Part shown: in pieces, positions 9,457 through 19,878 of the stretch | Layout of the letters: every line of letters begins with the position of its first letter | How positions within the stretch are numbered: the first letter of the stretch is position 1 | Origin: an uncultured Fodinibius sp. | GTDB lineage: Bacteria > Bacteroidota > Rhodothermia > Balneolales > Balneolaceae | Reading direction: 5' to 3' | NCBI GenBank assembly: GCA_913056235.1 | Contig: CAJXMW010000001.1 | Location: forward strand, 1,116,001-1,180,000 | Length of the DNA stretch: 64,000 nucleotides | Made by a program: the position numbers and the translations under genes | Notes under the pieces: generated by a model | The model's input: only the letters and a program-made list of their open reading frames with translations | The model's database searches: none | What the model was told of the DNA's origin: nothing

Positions 9457-10242
9457 ATGAATTTAAAACCAACTGAATTCAAGAAAATACAAACTAAGAT
9501 TTATGACTATTGCGGAATAAATCTACACGAAGGGAAACAAGCTCTCGTCCGATCGAGAGTTATGAAACGCATTCGAAAGCTGGGGGTACAAAACTTTTCT
9601 CATTACTTAGATTATCTTGAAAATGATTCTTCAGGCGAAGAATTTTTGGCATTAGTTGATGTATTAACAACTAATAAGACGAGCTTTTTTAGAGAAAGTC
9701 AGCACTTCGATTTTATATGTGAATATGTTTTGCCCCAAATAAATGGGCGGCAGGTAAAATGGTGGTCGGCTGGTTGTTCATCAGGAGAAGAGGCGATAAG
9801 CAGCTCTATTATTATTAGGGAGAATATTAATCCTCAATCGGTTAAAATTTTAGGAACTGACATTTCTCGTGATGTAATAAACACAGCAAAACGAGGAGTA
9901 TATTCGGAAAAGTCCGTAAAAGGTATATCACCAAGATTAATCAGTAAATATTTTCACAAGGTAAATGAGGGACAGTATCAGATTACAGAAAAGGTTCGCA
10001 AGATGATTACATACGGCCGATTGAACCTTAAAAAGAAATGGCCACTGGATGGTCCTTTTCAAGTGATTATGTGCCGTAATGTGATGATTTATTTTAATCG
10101 AGAAACACAGCAAAAGTTAGTTGCTCGGTTCCGGGAAATCTTAGAACCAGGAGGATATCTTTTTTTAGGGCACTCAGAGAGTATAGCAAGTGCAGACAGA
10201 AACTTTGAAAATATAAGTCCGGCCGTGTATCGGAAGAAATAA
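9457..10242 (+). CDS. cheR: MCP methyltransferase CheR
   Basis: 261 aa; TTNKTSFFRE, WWSAGCSSGEEAIS, MCRNVMIYFN, LFLGHSES. Confidence 0.95.
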   Translation: MNLKPTEFKKIQTKIYDYCGINLHEGKQALVRSRVMKRIRKLGVQNFSHYLDYLENDSSGEEFLALVDVLTTNKTSFFRESQHFDFICEYVLPQINGRQVKWWSAGCSSGEEAISSSIIIRENINPQSVKILGTDISRDVINTAKRGVYSEKSVKGISPRLISKYFHKVNEGQYQITEKVRKMITYGRLNLKKKWPLDGPFQVIMCRNVMIYFNRETQQKLVARFREILEPGGYLFLGHSESIASADRNFENISPAVYRKK

Positions 10243-10251
10243 TCCCTTGGC

Positions 10252-10734
10252 ATGAAAACAGTAGTAGGTGTTAGTGATTTTAGAGTCTCTGCAAATACCG
10301 ATGAGACTATTATTACATATGCGCTGGGTAGTTGTTTGGGCATTGCTGCATACGACCCCACAATAAATGTTGGTGGATTATTGCATGTAATGCTTCCATT
10401 GTCGAAAGCTGACCCCGAAAAGGCAAAGCTGAAACCGGCTATGTATGTTGATACTGGGTTTCAGCTATTATTGGATGGGTTGTATGATTTAGGGGCAAAT
10501 AAGAGGAACATCAAAATTACGGTTGCGGGTGGAGCAAGTATGAGATCGAAAGACAGAGAAGACTATTTTAAAATTGGAAAACGGAATATTACGGTTCTTC
10601 GGAAGCTGCTCTGGAAAAATAGATTTATGATATCCAGTGGAGATGTAGGAGGAAATATTTCACGCACCATGGCAATGCGCATTGCTGACGGATACATCAC
10701 GATTAACAAAAAGCCAATTAATGCTAACAAATAA
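10252..10734 (+). CDS. cheD: Chemoreceptor glutamine deamidase CheD
   Basis: 160 aa; TYALGSCLGIAAYD, GLLHVMLPLS, VAGGASM. Confidence 0.92.
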   Translation: MKTVVGVSDFRVSANTDETIITYALGSCLGIAAYDPTINVGGLLHVMLPLSKADPEKAKLKPAMYVDTGFQLLLDGLYDLGANKRNIKITVAGGASMRSKDREDYFKIGKRNITVLRKLLWKNRFMISSGDVGGNISRTMAMRIADGYITINKKPINANK

Positions 10735-10870
10735 GGCAGGGTATTAAATTCTTCTAATTCTTAAGATTAGTGATAATCTAATTGAATTCTGTAAGATTTG
10801 GTTCGATAACAAATGGTAACCGCTGAATTCGGATGATCAAAAAGAATTAATCGCAACAACTATTTTGGTG

Positions 10871-11256
10871 ATGAATATATTAGTTGTAGAAAATAATAGA
10901 ACTAAGGGTAAAGAAATTATACAAGTGCTCCATAAAATGGATTTAAATCTTGAAAATTTATATCAGGTCCATACTGGTAGTAAGGATTAGAAATCCTAAA
11001 AACATATCTGATTGATTTAATGCTTATTGACATAGATATATCAATAATTGGTGGTTTAGAAGTTCTTGGTAAAATGCGCACGGTCCCTGACTGTTCCGAG
11101 GTGCCGACAATTGTGATATCTTCGCGAAGAGATAAGAAATTATTTAATGCTGTTACAAGTAGTGGCCTTGGCTATCTTCATAAGCCATTTAGTTGGCGAA
11201 TGTTGCGACAAAAGATTTTAAAGTTTAAAAATGGCGATGTAGCATATGTCTTATAA
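10871..11256 (+). pseudogene. CheY-like receiver gene split by a one-base frameshift
   Basis: 10871 ATG reads MNILVVENNRTKG...YQVHTGSKD* (stop 10988-10990); the adjacent frame continues GLEILKTYLIDLMLIDIDISIIGGLEVL...GYLHKPF to 11256. Confidence 0.7.
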
Positions 11257-11716
11257 AAGGGAAATATATGAAGCCGCAGAAAAAACGTTTGAGATAACAT
11301 GTTTTTTATTTCCGCTTGAAGAAGAAGAGGTGAGTAGTGAATCCCAGGAGCGGTTATTGTTGTCAAACATGCAGTCGGTGGTTGAGTTTAGTGGTGCAAT
11401 TGATGGGATGGTGATTATAACTCCATCAAAATCATTATTAAGTGCAATGGCGGGTAATATGTTGGCTATTGATGAGCCCAATGAAGCTGAAAAAGAAGAA
11501 GCTTTATGTGAGGTGGCAAATATTATCAGTGGAAATATAGCTCCCATTTTTAGTAAAGAAGGAGATATATGTTACATAAGTCCGCCACAGCTTTTTGATA
11601 GTAGAGAAAAGTTGACAAAAAAGATCAGAGATTCTTTGAAAGAAACAGTTCGAATATTTTTGGACGAAGGTATTGCTGATATCGAAGTTCATTATCAAGC
11701 TCAGGAGAAACCATGA
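11246..11716 (+). CDS. CheX/CheC-like chemotaxis protein (second copy)
   Basis: 156 aa; EEALCEVANIISGNIAPIF matches the CheX/CheC helix pattern; sits immediately upstream of cheB. Confidence 0.65.
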   Translation: MSYKREIYEAAEKTFEITCFLFPLEEEEVSSESQERLLLSNMQSVVEFSGAIDGMVIITPSKSLLSAMAGNMLAIDEPNEAEKEEALCEVANIISGNIAPIFSKEGDICYISPPQLFDSREKLTKKIRDSLKETVRIFLDEGIADIEVHYQAQEKP

Positions 11717-12768
11717 TAAAAGTATTAGTAATTGACGATTCGGCATTAGTTAGAAAACTTCTTACCAAAGAGCTGGAAAAAGAAAAAGATATCAAAGTGG
11801 TAGGTACAGCTATCGATCCCTATGTGGCACGGAAAAAAATTGCTGAGCTCGATCCCGATGTACTAACATTGGATCTTGAAATGCCCCGGATGGATGGTCT
11901 CTCCTTTTTGTCAAAAATTATGAAGCATCATCCTATGCCGGTGGTAGTTATTAGTTCATTGACTCCTGCAAATAGTGAGAATGCGTTGACAGCGCTCCGG
12001 TTGGGAGCTGTAGATGTAATTTGTAAGCCCGGTTCGGCTTATTCAACGAAAGAGATTACGAGAGAAATTATCAAATCGGTCCGTACGGCTTCGGTGGCAA
12101 CTGTACAAAAAACGACCACAAAACTGACGGAGAAAAAACAGGTTGGTAATACAGATAGATATTCAACCAACGCTCGATTAAAGACGACCACAAAAAAGTT
12201 GATTGCAATAGGGTCGTCGACAGGCGGAACAAAGGCACTTGAAGAAATTTTGCCGGCCTTACCGCCACGCTTGCCGGGTACAGTTATTGTGCAACATATG
12301 CCTCCTGTTTTTACAAAGAGTTTTGCCGAACGCTTAAACAGTGTTTGTAGAGTCAATGTTAAGGAAGCCGAAAACGGAGATTGGATTCAGCCGGGACAAG
12401 TGCTCATTGCCCCTGGGAATTATCATATGCTTGTGCAGAAAAAAGGGGCAAAATATTATACGAAGATTAAACAAGGACCTCCCGTTCACCATCATCGTCC
12501 CAGTGTGGATGTAATGTTTAATTCAGTAGCTGAGGCTGTAGGTGTTAATGCAACAGGGATTATCTTAACGGGGATGGGATCAGATGGAGCGAAAGGACTC
12601 AAAAAGATGAGAGATAATGGAGCTCATACCATCGGTCAAAATGAAAATACGTGTGTGGTTTATGGAATGCCGAAGGTAGCTCAAGAAGTTGGTGCCGTTG
12701 CTGAAGTTTTACCGCTATCACAAATTGCAGAGGCCATTGTTGCCAGAACAAAGGGAAAAGTTGTTTAA
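11713..12768 (+). CDS. cheB: Chemotaxis methylesterase CheB with receiver domain
   Basis: 351 aa; receiver LVIDDSALVRK, catalytic IAIGSSTGGTKAL, QHMPPVFTKSFAERL, LTGMGSDGAKG. Confidence 0.95.
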   Translation: MIKVLVIDDSALVRKLLTKELEKEKDIKVVGTAIDPYVARKKIAELDPDVLTLDLEMPRMDGLSFLSKIMKHHPMPVVVISSLTPANSENALTALRLGAVDVICKPGSAYSTKEITREIIKSVRTASVATVQKTTTKLTEKKQVGNTDRYSTNARLKTTTKKLIAIGSSTGGTKALEEILPALPPRLPGTVIVQHMPPVFTKSFAERLNSVCRVNVKEAENGDWIQPGQVLIAPGNYHMLVQKKGAKYYTKIKQGPPVHHHRPSVDVMFNSVAEAVGVNATGIILTGMGSDGAKGLKKMRDNGAHTIGQNENTCVVYGMPKVAQEVGAVAEVLPLSQIAEAIVARTKGKVV

Positions 12769-12804
12769 TGAAGGTGCTCATTTTTTACTAAAACCATTGT
12801 AGCT

Positions 12805-13173
12805 ATGGATATTAAAATTTTGGTGGTGGATGATAGTCCAATAATGCGAAAAGTAATTGAGCGAACCTTTAATATCTGTGGTTATGAAAGTACCTCAATA
12901 TTTGAGGCATGTAATGGTGAAGAGGGCCTAGAAATTTTAGATCAGCATTCCATTGATTTGCTTATAGTAGATATCAATATGCCTATCATGGATGGGGTGC
13001 AGATGCTAAAAGAGGTTAAGAAAAAAGATCAGACCAAAGAAATTCCCGTACTCATTATTTCAGCGGAGAGTAATGAAGAGAGAATAGAAAGGTTGAGCCG
13101 TTTTGGTGCAACTTTTATCCACAAACCGTTTACGCCAGAAAAGCTGAAGACAAAAATGGAACAGCTTATCTGA
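12805..13173 (+). CDS. cheY: CheY-type response regulator
   Basis: 122 aa single receiver: ILVVDDSPIMRKV, LLIVDINMPIMDGV, FIHKPF. Confidence 0.85.
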   Translation: MDIKILVVDDSPIMRKVIERTFNICGYESTSIFEACNGEEGLEILDQHSIDLLIVDINMPIMDGVQMLKEVKKKDQTKEIPVLIISAESNEERIERLSRFGATFIHKPFTPEKLKTKMEQLI

Positions 13174-13209
13174 CTTTGGATAGAAGAAAATTCCTTTCAA
13201 AAATTATTT

Positions 13210-13235
13210 AAGAAGTTCATCAGAGAGACGATAAG
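13210..13235 (+). promoter_or_regulatory. Candidate sigma28 promoter for cheW-mcp
   Basis: TAAG (13210-13213)-N14-GACGATAA (13228-13235). Confidence 0.6.
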
Positions 13236-13329
13236 AGTACTGTAATTTAGGAGCGGTACAACTACTTATCTAATTAAATGGAGTTCATTCAGTTAGGTAG
13301 TCACAAATATCTTAATAGAATTTTTTGTT

Positions 13330-13842
13330 ATGAGTGAAGCAGCAACTAAAGAAAAAGAAGTGGATAGCCAACCTGATGTGGATGTAGAAGGGGGTAAATT
13401 CTTGACGTTCTTTCTTGGGGATGAAGAGTATGCCATCGAGATTCTGAAAGTACAAGAAATTATTGGACTAATGACCATAACTCCGGTCCCCAAAATGCCA
13501 AACTATATAAGGGGAGTGCTAAATCTACGCGGCAAAATTGTGCCCGTAATGAATTTGCGTACTCGTTTTGGTCTCGAAGAAATTGAGGATACCGATGAGA
13601 CCTGTATTATCGTCATTCAGAATAAAGAGTATCTGATGGGGGTCTTGGTCGATAAAGTTTCAGAGGTGGTTGATATAGCAACTTCAGAAATTGAGGATGT
13701 TCCTTCTATAGGCACAGGAGAGCAAAGCGAATATTTGGCCGGCATCGGGAAAACAGATGATTCGGTGAAGATGCTTTTGGAAGTCGATAAAGTGCTTTTT
13801 GAGGTGCCTCAGAAGGTATTGGATAGTTCAAATAAAGAATAA
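13330..13842 (+). CDS. cheW: Chemotaxis coupling protein CheW
   Basis: 170 aa; FFLGDEEYAIEILKVQEIIG, VPKMPNYIRGVLNLRGKIVPVMNLR. Confidence 0.95.
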   Translation: MSEAATKEKEVDSQPDVDVEGGKFLTFFLGDEEYAIEILKVQEIIGLMTITPVPKMPNYIRGVLNLRGKIVPVMNLRTRFGLEEIEDTDETCIIVIQNKEYLMGVLVDKVSEVVDIATSEIEDVPSIGTGEQSEYLAGIGKTDDSVKMLLEVDKVLFEVPQKVLDSSNKE

Positions 13843-13885
13843 ATACAGGTAAAAGGTTTTAATAATATAAAAATAGGATGATACC

Positions 13886-15898
13886 ATGAGTTTTTTGAAT
13901 AAACTAACAGGCGGTTCTGGTTCTAATTCCGGAGATAATAATTGGACCATTGGCAGAAGAATTACAACGCTTACTGCTACGGGTGTTACTATAACTCTTT
14001 TAGTGGGAGCGATAGCATTTTATGCCTTAAATGCAATTGATGGATATAGCAATACTCTTGTTGATGTTTATGTATCAAAATGGGGGAGTTCACAGGCATT
14101 AGATCAAACTATTCGGAAGTCCAATAATGAATTTTTGCACTATGCTCAAAGTAATGAAGATGAGTATTTCGAGCAGGCAATCGGACGTTTCCCAAAAATA
14201 AATGGAGAAATTGAAGAAATTAAAGAGGTTTTAAAAGGGGGTTCTTATCCTGTCCTTAAGGAAAAGGTAGCGGCGCTGAAAGAAGAGTCTGCACTATATC
14301 GTACAAGTTTGGAAGAATACCATGCTGCAGCAGAACAAATTAGAAAAGATGGAGCTAAAGTTGAGTTGCTTTCACAGGATATAAAAAGTGCACTGGGTAG
14401 CTATTTGGCTAATAGCAATGCGGTGATGACGAAAGGAGTTGCAGGCGTTCGGGCAGAGGTCATGGATAATGGCCGTCGTTTGTGGAAGGTAAGGATAGAA
14501 AATACAGAGGATCGCTGGCAAGAAATAACCAAAACGTATGCTAATGCTCATCAGGAGTTGACAGATATTCGCAATCAAGTAGAACCTGATACCGAACGCC
14601 GAGAAGCATTGGATAATGCTATCAATTATCTAGGTCAAATTGTTGATGCCACGGATAATATGGCAGCGCATAATAAAAAGCTTTTAGATGCGGAACATAA
14701 CAACAATTCTGCCTATGATAAGCTCATAAAAGATGCTAATATTGTAGCTGAAGCAGCCGAACAGGGAGCAAGGGATCAGGCTGATTTGGTAGCTGCTACA
14801 GTCTCACAAAATTTGTGGATAATATCGATTGTGGGGATTATTGCAGTTATAATAGCACTTTTATTTGGATTATATATCGGACGCTCTATCAATACTACAC
14901 TTAAGAGTATGATTGTGCGCCTTAGTGGAGGTGCAAGTCAGGTTGACGATTCGGCTGATCAGTTATCACAATCCAGCCAGGAGCTGGCGGAGAGTGCCAG
15001 CGAGCAGGCGGCAAGCCTTGAAGAGACGACGTCATCCCTGGAAGAGATTTCCTCTCAGTTGAAGCAGACCGATCAAAACTCGGCAGAAGCTGAGACTGCC
15101 ATGGAAGAAGCTAAACCGATGGTTGAGGAAGGTGTTGAGGCAATGAATCGCATGAAGGATGCTATGGAAGATATCAAAGAATCTTCTGATCAAACCTCAA
15201 AGATTATTGATACAATTGATGATATTGCTTTCCAGACTAATTTGTTAGCACTCAATGCGGCCGTTGAAGCTGCCCGTGCTGGTGAAGCTGGTAAGGGTTT
15301 TGCGGTGGTTGCTGAGGAAGTACGTAATTTGGCACAACGCAGCGCTGAAGCTGCTCAGAACACCTCAGAACTTATTGAAAGTTCACAAGAAAGTTCTAAG
15401 CGGGGTGCAAGGGTAGCTGACGAAGTTTCTCAAAATTTGGAGAAGATCGAACAAAGCGTAAATAATGTAAGTACGCTAGTGGTGGAAATTTCTGCCGCTT
15501 CCCAGGAGCAGTCAAGTGGTGTACAGCAGATTAACTCGGCGATGTCTGAAATGGATGAGGCTGTGCAAGGCAATGCTTCGTCATCCGAGGAGTCGGCCAG
15601 CTCTGCGGAAGAGCTTTCTTCACAAGCAAAAGAATTAAACCACATAGTGGCTGAGCTTAAATCATTAGTAGGAGGTATCGATAATGCTGAAAATTTAACT
15701 GACAAATGGCAAGCGGAGTCGAATAGTTATTCAAATGGGACAAGATCTAACGGGAGTAACGGATTCCAAAAGAAAAATAAGCAAAAAGGCAGGGAGCGTA
15801 CTCACAGCCCGAAAAATAAGAATGGGTCACACTCACAAAATAAGGATGATGGCCGTGAATTGATTCCATTTGATGAAGATGATTTCAGCGGATTTTAA
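13886..15898 (+). CDS. Methyl-accepting chemotaxis protein, HAMP-less, C-terminal DFSGF
   Basis: 670 aa; two TM segments, [47 protein letters not shown] signalling tip. Confidence 0.93.
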   Translation: MSFLNKLTGGSGSNSGDNNWTIGRRITTLTATGVTITLLVGAIAFYALNAIDGYSNTLVDVYVSKWGSSQALDQTIRKSNNEFLHYAQSNEDEYFEQAIGRFPKINGEIEEIKEVLKGGSYPVLKEKVAALKEESALYRTSLEEYHAAAEQIRKDGAKVELLSQDIKSALGSYLANSNAVMTKGVAGVRAEVMDNGRRLWKVRIENTEDRWQEITKTYANAHQELTDIRNQVEPDTERREALDNAINYLGQIVDATDNMAAHNKKLLDAEHNNNSAYDKLIKDANIVAEAAEQGARDQADLVAATVSQNLWIISIVGIIAVIIALLFGLYIGRSINTTLKSMIVRLSGGASQVDDSADQLSQSSQELAESASEQAASLEETTSSLEEISSQLKQTDQNSAEAETAMEEAKPMVEEGVEAMNRMKDAMEDIKESSDQTSKIIDTIDDIAFQTNLLALNAAVEAARAGEAGKGFAVVAEEVRNLAQRSAEAAQNTSELIESSQESSKRGARVADEVSQNLEKIEQSVNNVSTLVVEISAASQEQSSGVQQINSAMSEMDEAVQGNASSSEESASSAEELSSQAKELNHIVAELKSLVGGIDNAENLTDKWQAESNSYSNGTRSNGSNGFQKKNKQKGRERTHSPKNKNGSHSQNKDDGRELIPFDEDDFSGF

Positions 15899-15952
15899 AG
15901 TCAATAGAATTCGAGTCTAAGCGAATATTCCTTATAACCCAATAGTCCTTAA

Positions 15953-15986
15953 AGTGTTACCCTGGATAAGGGTAGCACTTTTTTTA
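15953..15986 (+). terminator. Rho-independent terminator after mcp1
   Basis: AGTGTTACCC-TGGATAA-GGGTAGCACT followed by a T-run (one G-U pair). Confidence 0.8.
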
Positions 15987-16026
15987 TTTGTTCGTCATTT
16001 GATTGAAAAGATTTCTCTATTTCATT

Positions 16027-16052
16027 TAAGAAAGAAATTTGCCCGCCGATAA
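16027..16052 (+). promoter_or_regulatory. Candidate sigma28 promoter for mcp2
   Basis: TAAG (16027-16030)-N14-GCCGATAA (16045-16052); the -10 is the exact consensus. Confidence 0.75.
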
Positions 16053-16160
16053 AATATTGACAAGCAGGAAATAAGACTGGTTAAGGTTAATTCAAACGTG
16101 GATTTAAAATGTCACGGTTCATATGCCGGTAAATTCCACATCACAGTTTAAATACTATTT

Positions 16161-18173
16161 ATGCGTTTGATACAAAAAATACTACGAAAGTTAGCGTCAA
16201 GGTACGGGAATGAGCAACGTACAATCGGTAAGCGTATTTTATTTATAGTGCTGGGAGGTTCTGCAATGACCCTGATTGTTGGGGCTGTTGCTATCTACTC
16301 CCTGAATACCATCGATACTAACACTAATGAGTTGGTAGATGTAAATATTCCGGAATGGAATATCGCCAATGCTATTGAAAACAATATGTGGGAGTCGGGT
16401 AATAATCTATCTCGGTACAATTACACTCACAAAGATACGCTCTACAGAAAAGCGATAGCCAAATTAGATAGCGTGGGTAAAAGGATTGAAGACGGGAAGC
16501 AGATTGCGGAGGCGTATGATGTTCCAAATTTTAAAAGAATAATTGACCAAATTGATGAGTCCTTTGTGGCTTACAAAGCATCAGTAGATTCTTCACATAA
16601 AGCAGTTCAGGAACTCGATCAATACCGCGGAAACATGGCTTCTGCCACGGATGAGTTTGTCGACATTATGAATGAATATACTGCTGTTACAAATCAGAGT
16701 ATACAATCCCTTACCGATGCCGCCGAGATTCAATCTGTTCAGGAAGAGCTTGCTTCGGCTGATGACATAACAAAAAACTTCTTGCACAGTGTAAGCAAGT
16801 TGTGGCAGTCTGAGGCATTGCGGAATACGGAAGAATTCATGGAGTTGGAGGATGAGTTTAACGAGATGCGTTCTCAAATGGGAGAATTATATCAAGGGAC
16901 TACCGATCCAGAAAGAGATATGCAATTAAGTATTGCTCTGGCAATTCTTAATGATAATGTGGGAGCGGTGAAAGCAATGATTGCAGCGCGGAATACAGTT
17001 AATAAGCAGGAACAGATTCGTATTGAAGCATATAAGAATATTGTAAGTAGCGCTGCTGGTCTTGCAAGTTCGTCTCAGCAATGGGCTACCCAGCAGGGTC
17101 AGTTAACAAATGCAACTGTTGCCAATACGATTTGGATATTGATTGTATCAGTAGCCATAGCCGTGGCTGGTGCATTTATATTCGGTTTATTTATGAATGA
17201 GTCCATTTTGCAAGTGCTTAGTAATATCATTGATCGCTTGTCGTCTGGGGCAGAACAGGTTAATGATTCTGCGATGCAGATGAGTGATACCAGTCAGGAA
17301 CTTGCTGAGAGCTCAAGTGAACAGGCTGCCGGGCTGCAGCAAACCACCGCCTCTCTTGAAGAAATGTCAGCCCAATCCAAGCAAACTGCCCAAAATGCAA
17401 AAGAGGCTGAAGTAGCTATGAAAGAAGCTAAACCCAAGGTTTCGCAAGGGGTTGAAGCTATGGAACGCATGAATAAGGCAATGGATGAGATACAAGAAGC
17501 TTCAATGGAAACGTCGAAGATTATTAAAACGATTGATGATATTGCTTTCCAGACCAATTTGTTGGCACTTAATGCGGCAGTCGAAGCTGCCCGTGCCGGG
17601 GAAGCCGGGAAGGGGTTTGCAGTGGTTGCTGAGGAAGTGCGTAATTTGGCACAACGCAGCGCTGAAGCTGCTCAGAACACCTCAGAACTTATTGAAAGTT
17701 CACAGGAAAGTTCTAAACGGGGTGCAAATGTAGCTCAAGAAGTATCCGAGAACTTACAGGAAATCCAAGATAGTGTGGAGAGTGTCAATACTCTTGTTGT
17801 TGAAATTTCGGCGGCCTCTTCTGAACAACAGAACGGCATTGAAGAAATGAATTCCGTGATGAGGGAATTAGATGAGAATGTCCAAAGCAATGCCTCCAAT
17901 TCCGAGGAATCGGCAAGTTCGGCTGAAGAACTGTCTTCACAAGCTAAAGATTTGACAAATATTGTTGACACATTGATTGATCTGGCGGGAGTTCAGAATG
18001 AAATAGATGAAGCAACGTCGAGTACAGCTGGGAGCCAGGATATGGCTGTAAATGGACATGATGATCAATTTGAATCGGAGAATAGCTCACCACATAATGG
18101 TCATATTCAAAACAAAAATGCTGAAAATGGTCATCATGCTCAATTTGGAGACAACAATTTTAATGGGTTTTAA
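16161..18173 (+). CDS. Methyl-accepting chemotaxis protein, HAMP-less, C-terminal NFNGF
   Basis: 670 aa; same signalling tip as mcp1, different periplasmic domain. Confidence 0.93.
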   Translation: MRLIQKILRKLASRYGNEQRTIGKRILFIVLGGSAMTLIVGAVAIYSLNTIDTNTNELVDVNIPEWNIANAIENNMWESGNNLSRYNYTHKDTLYRKAIAKLDSVGKRIEDGKQIAEAYDVPNFKRIIDQIDESFVAYKASVDSSHKAVQELDQYRGNMASATDEFVDIMNEYTAVTNQSIQSLTDAAEIQSVQEELASADDITKNFLHSVSKLWQSEALRNTEEFMELEDEFNEMRSQMGELYQGTTDPERDMQLSIALAILNDNVGAVKAMIAARNTVNKQEQIRIEAYKNIVSSAAGLASSSQQWATQQGQLTNATVANTIWILIVSVAIAVAGAFIFGLFMNESILQVLSNIIDRLSSGAEQVNDSAMQMSDTSQELAESSSEQAAGLQQTTASLEEMSAQSKQTAQNAKEAEVAMKEAKPKVSQGVEAMERMNKAMDEIQEASMETSKIIKTIDDIAFQTNLLALNAAVEAARAGEAGKGFAVVAEEVRNLAQRSAEAAQNTSELIESSQESSKRGANVAQEVSENLQEIQDSVESVNTLVVEISAASSEQQNGIEEMNSVMRELDENVQSNASNSEESASSAEELSSQAKDLTNIVDTLIDLAGVQNEIDEATSSTAGSQDMAVNGHDDQFESENSSPHNGHIQNKNAENGHHAQFGDNNFNGF

Positions 18174-18254
18174 GGTACGTGAGTTCGATATGTACCTAAT
18201 ATCCGAATATAACTGAAGCTAAGATTTAACCACTAATAAAAACATAATATAGTC

Positions 18255-18668
18255 ATGTATAATACAAAATATCTAAATAGAGTAATTACACTTGCATCGG
18301 TTTTAGCATTCACCATTATTGCTTTTGGGATGAATCCAACAACGGCAATAGCGCAGGATTCTGAAAAAATTCATACAATAGTTGACGAAATGCCGGAGAT
18401 TATTGGAGGATTGCCCGCACTTTATAAAGAAATTGATTATCCGAAAGAGGCTGTTAAGAAACATATTTCGGGTCGTGTTTATTTACAAGTAATTGTGAAT
18501 ACAGAAGGAAAAGCGGAAAATCCCAAGGTTCTCAGAGGCATAGGTGGTGGATGTGGTGAAGCAGCTGTCGCTGGTATTTCGAAAGTGGATTTTAAACCTG
18601 GTAAGCATAATGGGAAAAAGGTAAAGGTTAAATATTCATTGCCGGTAACTTTTAGATTGGAAAAATAA
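18255..18668 (+). CDS. Secreted TonB C-terminal-domain protein
   Basis: 137 aa; signal peptide, then YPKEAVKKHISGRVYLQVIVNTEGKAENPKVLRGIGGGCGEAAVAGISKVDFKPG typical of TonB_C. Confidence 0.75.
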   Translation: MYNTKYLNRVITLASVLAFTIIAFGMNPTTAIAQDSEKIHTIVDEMPEIIGGLPALYKEIDYPKEAVKKHISGRVYLQVIVNTEGKAENPKVLRGIGGGCGEAAVAGISKVDFKPGKHNGKKVKVKYSLPVTFRLEK

Positions 18669-18733
18669 TAATAACTGGTATTGGTTGAGCTGTATAGAGA
18701 TATTAAGACAGTTTATCACCGATTATAAGAAGG

Positions 18734-19147
18734 GTGGTACTAATGGATGAGATACCTACAGATTTGGAAATTCTTGAAGATATTTATTTTAGATATCACG
18801 ATGATTTTCGTAAGTATGCCAAAAAAGAACCTGATCGGATAGCGCGTATAAGGGTGCCGATAGATGTGGAGGTAGTAGCAGAAGCTTGCGGGGTGGAAGA
18901 AGATATGATTTTTGGTCGTATATTTTACCACTTTAATAAAAAGTACAGCTACACCGATACAGATGGAGAGGTGACAACCTTTTTTATTACGGAAAAGTTT
19001 GAGGGATTAAGCGTGAATTTCCCTTTGGTGGCTTCGGTGTTGGCTGATAAATATGCCGAAAAAAAGCAGCGCGAAAGTTTATTATTTATTGCTGGAACGG
19101 CCATTGCGCTTTCAATTATATCGCTACTGGTTGCAATTTTTGTGTAA
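18734..19147 (+). CDS. Hypothetical protein with C-terminal TM helix
   Basis: 137 aa; C-terminal LLFIAGTAIALSIISLLVAIFV. Confidence 0.55.
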   Translation: MVLMDEIPTDLEILEDIYFRYHDDFRKYAKKEPDRIARIRVPIDVEVVAEACGVEEDMIFGRIFYHFNKKYSYTDTDGEVTTFFITEKFEGLSVNFPLVASVLADKYAEKKQRESLLFIAGTAIALSIISLLVAIFV

Positions 19148-19187
19148 TAGAAGTTTCTGAAAAATTAATTATCTAAGTTAGAGTAAT

Positions 19188-19586
19188 ATGAAAATTAATG
19201 TGTTGATTGTTGAAGATGACGCTGCAATGCGGGTCGTCTTAAAGAACACAGTACAATCGGTCGAAATGGATATTGAAATCGGAGAAATTTACGAGGCTGA
19301 AAATGGCAAGGAAGGGATTAAAGCATTAAGAGATAAAGACCCGATAGATTTGATGCTGGTGGATATTTATATGCCAGTTATGGATGGCCTTGATATGCTC
19401 GATTATGTTCATGATCATCCCGACTTTCAACATATCCCGGCTATTGTTGTATCTACTGAAAATGATGAGGAGCGTATTGATGCAATTCTTCGCCAGGGCT
19501 TGGGCTTTGTCCCGAAACCATTGACACATGTATTGTTAAAAGATCAAATTGTGAGTATGGTTGGGGAAAATGTAAGTGAGAAGTAG
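19188..19586 (+). CDS. CheY-type response regulator
   Basis: 132 aa; VLIVEDDAAMR, LMLVDIYMPVMDGLD, FVPKPL. Confidence 0.82.
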   Translation: MKINVLIVEDDAAMRVVLKNTVQSVEMDIEIGEIYEAENGKEGIKALRDKDPIDLMLVDIYMPVMDGLDMLDYVHDHPDFQHIPAIVVSTENDEERIDAILRQGLGFVPKPLTHVLLKDQIVSMVGENVSEK

Positions 19587-19635
19587 TTTAGGAATCACTA
19601 AAAGAAACTATTAGGCACATCCGAATTAGTGATTG

Positions 19636-19664
19636 AAGCGCCCTTTTTCCGAAGGTGCTTTTTA
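19636..19664 (+). terminator. Rho-independent terminator
   Basis: AAGCGCCCTT-TTTCCG-AAGGTGCTT followed by T-run (imperfect stem). Confidence 0.55.
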
Positions 19665-19878
19665 TTATATAGAATTCATTTCTTCCTATAGCTGTATATC
19701 ATAGATGGTCAGGTCATTATTACGGTGTGATTTCGTATTCATTACCCTGTAGTGTTGTGAACTAAAGCTTTTGGGATAGGATAGATGAATTAATTGTGTA
19801 ATAAGGGAGAGATAATAGCAGAGGCTGGAGAATGAACTGATAGCTCATGTACTAATGATGAATTATCAGTGGCTCCAA

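Noticed and set aside
18704-18727. Possible sigma28 box before the 18734 ORF (TAAG...ACCGATTA)
   Set aside because: Spacing about 10 instead of 14 and imperfect -10.
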